This document shows positions 61,612 to 64,000 of a stretch of DNA of 64,000 nucleotides, piece after piece. The number at the start of each line of letters is the position of its first letter. Within the stretch, counting starts at the first letter, position 1. The DNA comes from Belnapia mucosa (GTDB taxonomy: Bacteria; Pseudomonadota; Alphaproteobacteria; Acetobacterales; Acetobacteraceae). The stretch covers positions 534,013-598,012 of the forward strand of contig NZ_JAEUXJ010000002.1 in the NCBI RefSeq assembly GCF_016775475.1. Reading direction: 5' to 3'. The notes beneath the pieces are model-generated. The model was not told the DNA's origin. It saw only the letters and a list, made by a program, of their open reading frames with translations, and made no database searches. A program made the translations under genes and the position numbers.

Positions 61612-63227
61612 GCGATGGCTCCCTGGCGCAGGGCGAAGCGTTGCAGCTTGCCGGTCTCGGTCCGCGGCAGGCTCGCCACGAAATCGATCCGGCGCGGGTA
61701 TTTATAGGGCGCGATCGCGGCCTTCACATGCTCCTGCAGCGCCCGGACCAGCGCGGCATCGCCGGTGGCCCCCGGCTCCAGCACGACGAAGGCCTTCACC
61801 ACCATGCCGCGGTCCTCATCCGGCACGCCGACCACGCCGCATTCGCGCACCAGCGGATGGCTGAGCAGCGCCGCCTCCACCTCCGGCCCCGCGATGTTGT
61901 AGCCGGCGGAGATGATCATGTCGTCGCTGCGGGCCTGGTACCAGAAATACCCATCCTCATCCTGGATGTAGGTGTCGCCGGTGATGTTCCAGCCATCCTC
62001 GACATACCGGGCCTGGCGAGGGTCATCCAAGTAGCGGCAGCCGGTCGGGCCGCGCACCGCCAGCCGCCCGGGCGTGCCGCGCGGCACCTCGGCGCCATCC
62101 GGCCCGACCACCTTCGCCTCATAGCCCGGCACCGGCAGGCCGGTGGCGCCGGGGCGGATCTGCTCCTCCCGCGCCGAGATGAAGATGTGCAGCATCTCCG
62201 TCGCGCCGATGCCGTCCATGAGCTTGAGGCCGGTCGATGCCTGCCAGGCCTCGAAGATCGGCCGCGGCAGCGCCTCCCCGGCGGAGACGCATTTGCGTAA
62301 GGATCGCAGGTCGTGGTCCGCCGCCTTCGCCGCCATGGCGCGATAGGCGGTGGGCGCGGTGAAGCAGATAGTGGCGCGATGCCGAGCAATGGCCGGCAGC
62401 AGCTCCTCCGGCGAGGCGCGTTCCAGCAGCACCGCCGTCGCCCCGACGCGGAAGGGAAACAGCACCAGCCCGCCCAGCCCGAAGGTGAAGGCAAGCGGCG
62501 GCGAGCCGATGAAGATGTCGGAGGGCTCCGGCCGCAATACCTCCCGCGCATAGGCATCGCAGATCGCCAGCATGTCGCGGTGGAAATGCAGCGTGCCCTT
62601 CGGCTCCCCGGTAGTGCCGGAGGTGAAGCCGATCAGTCCAATATCCTCGGCCGCGGTGTCGCAGGCGGTGAAGTCCGGGCTCTCGGCGGCGCAGAGCCCC
62701 TCCAGTTCGCCATCGCCCCAATGCAGCACATGCCGCAGCGCGGGCGCCTCCGCCTCGCGCAGCGCATCTGCCAGCCGCGCATCGCAGAGGGCGTGGCTGA
62801 TGCGCGCCTTGCGCAGCATCTGCCCCAGCTCCTTCGCCCGCAGCAGCGGCATGGTGGCGACGACGATCCCGCCCGCCTTCAGCACGGCGAAATAGGCGGC
62901 GACCATCCAGGCGGTATTGGCGCCGCGCAGCAGCACCCGGTTGCCCGGCACCAGCCCGGTGCGGTTCACCAGCACATTGGCGATGCGGTTCACCCGCTCG
63001 GCAAGCTGCGCATAGGTCAGCGTCTCGGCCGGCGTGACCAGCGCCGGGTGGTCAGCGCGCGTCGCCAGGTTCCGGTCCAGCAGCGCGGTCGCGCAATTCA
63101 GCCGCGCCGGGTAATGGAGCTGCGGCAGGGTGAAGCGGAATTCCGGCCATTGGTCGCGCGGCGGCAGTCCATCCCGCGCGAAATCGTCGAGATGGGCGCT
63201 CGGGGTCTCCATCATCATGCCATCCAT
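61608..63227 (-). CDS. Aryl-CoA ligase (2-aminobenzoate/benzoate-CoA ligase-like)
   Basis: A 539-residue adenylate-forming ligase. SAHLDDFARDGLPPRDQWPEF and LHYPARLNCATALLD are specific to the 2-aminobenzoate-CoA ligase group. LIGFTSGTTGEPKGTLHFHRDML is the phosphate loop, GWNITGDTYIQDEDGYFWYQARSDDMIISAGYNI the hinge and RTETGKLQRFALR the lysine. It activates an aromatic acid with ATP and CoA. The ATG at 63227 has GGGAGGTTGCG upstream. It belongs with the RidA-like and hydratase genes; related clusters include a salicylyl- or 2-aminobenzoyl-CoA hydroxylase, expected just beyond the right edge. Confidence 0.88.
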   Translation of the reverse strand: MDGMMMETPSAHLDDFARDGLPPRDQWPEFRFTLPQLHYPARLNCATALLDRNLATRADHPALVTPAETLTYAQLAERVNRIANVLVNRTGLVPGNRVLLRGANTAWMVAAYFAVLKAGGIVVATMPLLRAKELGQMLRKARISHALCDARLADALREAEAPALRHVLHWGDGELEGLCAAESPDFTACDTAAEDIGLIGFTSGTTGEPKGTLHFHRDMLAICDAYAREVLRPEPSDIFIGSPPLAFTFGLGGLVLFPFRVGATAVLLERASPEELLPAIARHRATICFTAPTAYRAMAAKAADHDLRSLRKCVSAGEALPRPIFEAWQASTGLKLMDGIGATEMLHIFISAREEQIRPGATGLPVPGYEAKVVGPDGAEVPRGTPGRLAVRGPTGCRYLDDPRQARYVEDGWNITGDTYIQDEDGYFWYQARSDDMIISAGYNIAGPEVEAALLSHPLVRECGVVGVPDEDRGMVVKAFVVLEPGATGDAALVRALQEHVKAAIAPYKYPRRIDFVASLPRTETGKLQRFALRQGAIA

Positions 63228-63272
63228 CGCAACCTCCCATCCGGAGTGCAGTCGGCCGGCTGTTTTCTGTCC

Positions 63273-64000
63273 CTAATCGCCCTTGAAGACCGGGCGCTGC
63301 TTGGCCGCGAAAGCCTCATAGGCGCGGCGGAAATCCCCTGTGGTCATGCAGAGCGCCTGGGCGACGGCTTCCGCCTCGATCGCCTGCTCGACGCTCATCG
63401 CCCATTCCATCTGCAGCATGCGCTTGGTCATCGCATGGCCGAAGCTCGGCCCCTCGGCGATCTCCCGCGCCAGCGCCGCGGCCTTGTCGGCCAGCGCCTC
63501 CGGCGCGTGCAGCGCGTTGAAGAAGCCCCAGGCGAGGCCTTCCTCGGCGCCCAGGCTGCGGCCGAGATAGAGCAGCTCGCTCGCCCGCCCCTGGCCGATG
63601 ATCCGCGGCAGGATGGCGCAGGCGCCCATGTCGCAGCCGGCGAGGCCGACGCGGTTGAACAGGAAGGCCACCTTCGCCCGCGGCGTCGCCAGGCGGAGAT
63701 CGGCGCTCATGGCGAGGATCGCGCCGGCGCCGGCCGCCACGCCATCCACCGCGGCGATGATCGGCTGCGGGCAGGCCCGCATCGCCTTCACCAGCTCCCC
63801 GGTCATGGCGGTGAATTGCATCAGCCCCTTGGTGTCGCGCTCCAGCAGCGGGCCGATGATCTCATGCACATCGCCGCCCGAGCAGAAGTTGCCGCCCGAC
63901 CCGGCGAGGACGAAGACCTTCACCTGCTCCTCCCGCGCCGCGGCGCGGAACAGCGCGCCGAGCTCGGCATAGCTCTCGAAGGTCAGCGGGTTCTTCCGCT
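63273..64000 (-). CDS. Enoyl-CoA hydratase family protein of aryl-CoA cluster (N-terminus cut by right edge)
   Basis: The C-terminal 241 residues of a crotonase; the frame is open to the window end ([14 protein letters not shown] at the edge). [12 protein letters not shown] and [23 protein letters not shown] form the oxyanion hole. The usual glutamates are missing: GAGAI in place of GGGXEL, and [15 protein letters not shown], where an Arg replaces Glu and an Asp follows later. Such GLAGCDMG proteins accompany the 2-aminobenzoyl- and salicylyl-CoA pathway. The nearest in-frame start in view (63923) is internal. It lies 45 bases upstream of the ligase. Confidence 0.85.
   Translation of the reverse strand, partial: RKNPLTFESYAELGALFRAAAREEQVKVFVLAGSGGNFCSGGDVHEIIGPLLERDTKGLMQFTAMTGELVKAMRACPQPIIAAVDGVAAGAGAILAMSADLRLATPRAKVAFLFNRVGLAGCDMGACAILPRIIGQGRASELLYLGRSLGAEEGLAWGFFNALHAPEALADKAAALAREIAEGPSFGHAMTKRMLQMEWAMSVEQAIEAEAVAQALCMTTGDFRRAYEAFAAKQRPVFKGD

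Overview
The window is very GC-rich throughout (about 70% by eye) and densely coded, with gene starts and stops often overlapping by 1-11 bases. It looks like ordinary chromosome of an alphaproteobacterium, most plausibly the Acetobacteraceae (Roseomonas-like). Pointers to this are the many solo carboxylate-binding proteins (TctC, DctP), a PleD-type diguanylate cyclase beside rpmG, a pstSCAB-phoU-phoB block, an alphaproteobacterial H-NS-like protein and palindromic elements beginning TAGAGC. This assignment is inferred from gene content, since no rRNA or species marker is present. I saw no tRNA, rRNA, CRISPR array, prophage, transposase or integrase.

Region by region. 1-2.8 kb: two overlapping spore-photoproduct-lyase-family genes (the first cut by the window edge) and a PRISE-type short-chain reductase. 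2.9-4.8 kb: a solo TRAP binding protein and a PuuE-like polysaccharide deacetylase. 4.9-9.7 kb: cydDC, an uncharacterised radical SAM enzyme and a small OmpA-like lipoprotein. 9.8-18 kb: recQ, a YihY/BrkB membrane protein, an SbmA-like ABC protein, DUF1499 and DUF3253 genes, a renalase-like flavoprotein, an EAL phosphodiesterase and a DUF1194 protein. 18-23 kb: a large FAD/Fe-S 2-hydroxyacid dehydrogenase divergent from serine-glyoxylate aminotransferase, which suggests glycolate/glyoxylate metabolism, then a VOC protein. 23.3-29.8 kb: pleD, rpmG, a CHAD protein overlapping sixA, an SDR without the catalytic Tyr coupled to DUF6134, a creatininase-family amidohydrolase and a GNAT.

29.8-36 kb: the phosphate regulon (pstSCAB-phoU-phoB, no phoR), then a LiuC-like hydratase. 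36-42 kb: a gamma-glutamyltransferase-like hydrolase, an N-acyl-D-amino-acid deacylase, an H-NS-like regulator, an alpha/beta hydrolase and a second DUF1194 gene. 42-47.6 kb: a minus-strand unit SDR / acyl-CoA dehydrogenase / acyl-CoA ligase / TctC, apparently for uptake and oxidation of a carboxylate, next to a second TctC and a long inverted repeat. 47.6-53 kb: a signal-less THI5-like binding protein, then an overlapping trio hydantoinase / 91-residue unknown / COG0523 metal GTPase, a 2-hydroxyacid dehydrogenase and a TauE/SafE transporter. 53-58.5 kb: an orphan molybdenum-hydroxylase large subunit divergent from a two-subunit acyl-CoA dehydrogenase plus enoyl-CoA hydratase operon. 58.5-61.2 kb: a cysteine-rich Csp copper-storage protein, DUF6496, a DDN-type deazaflavin enzyme, asd and a small membrane protein. 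61.2-64 kb: RidA-like, aryl-CoA ligase and enoyl-CoA hydratase genes resembling the 2-aminobenzoyl-CoA/salicylyl-CoA degradation cluster, running off the right edge.

No gap between genes exceeds 300 bases. The strongest leads for something undescribed are the tandem SPL-family pair, the hydantoinase / 91-aa / COG0523 trio, the radical SAM enzyme behind cydDC, and the RidA-like protein lacking the usual arginine but coupled to the aryl-CoA ligase.
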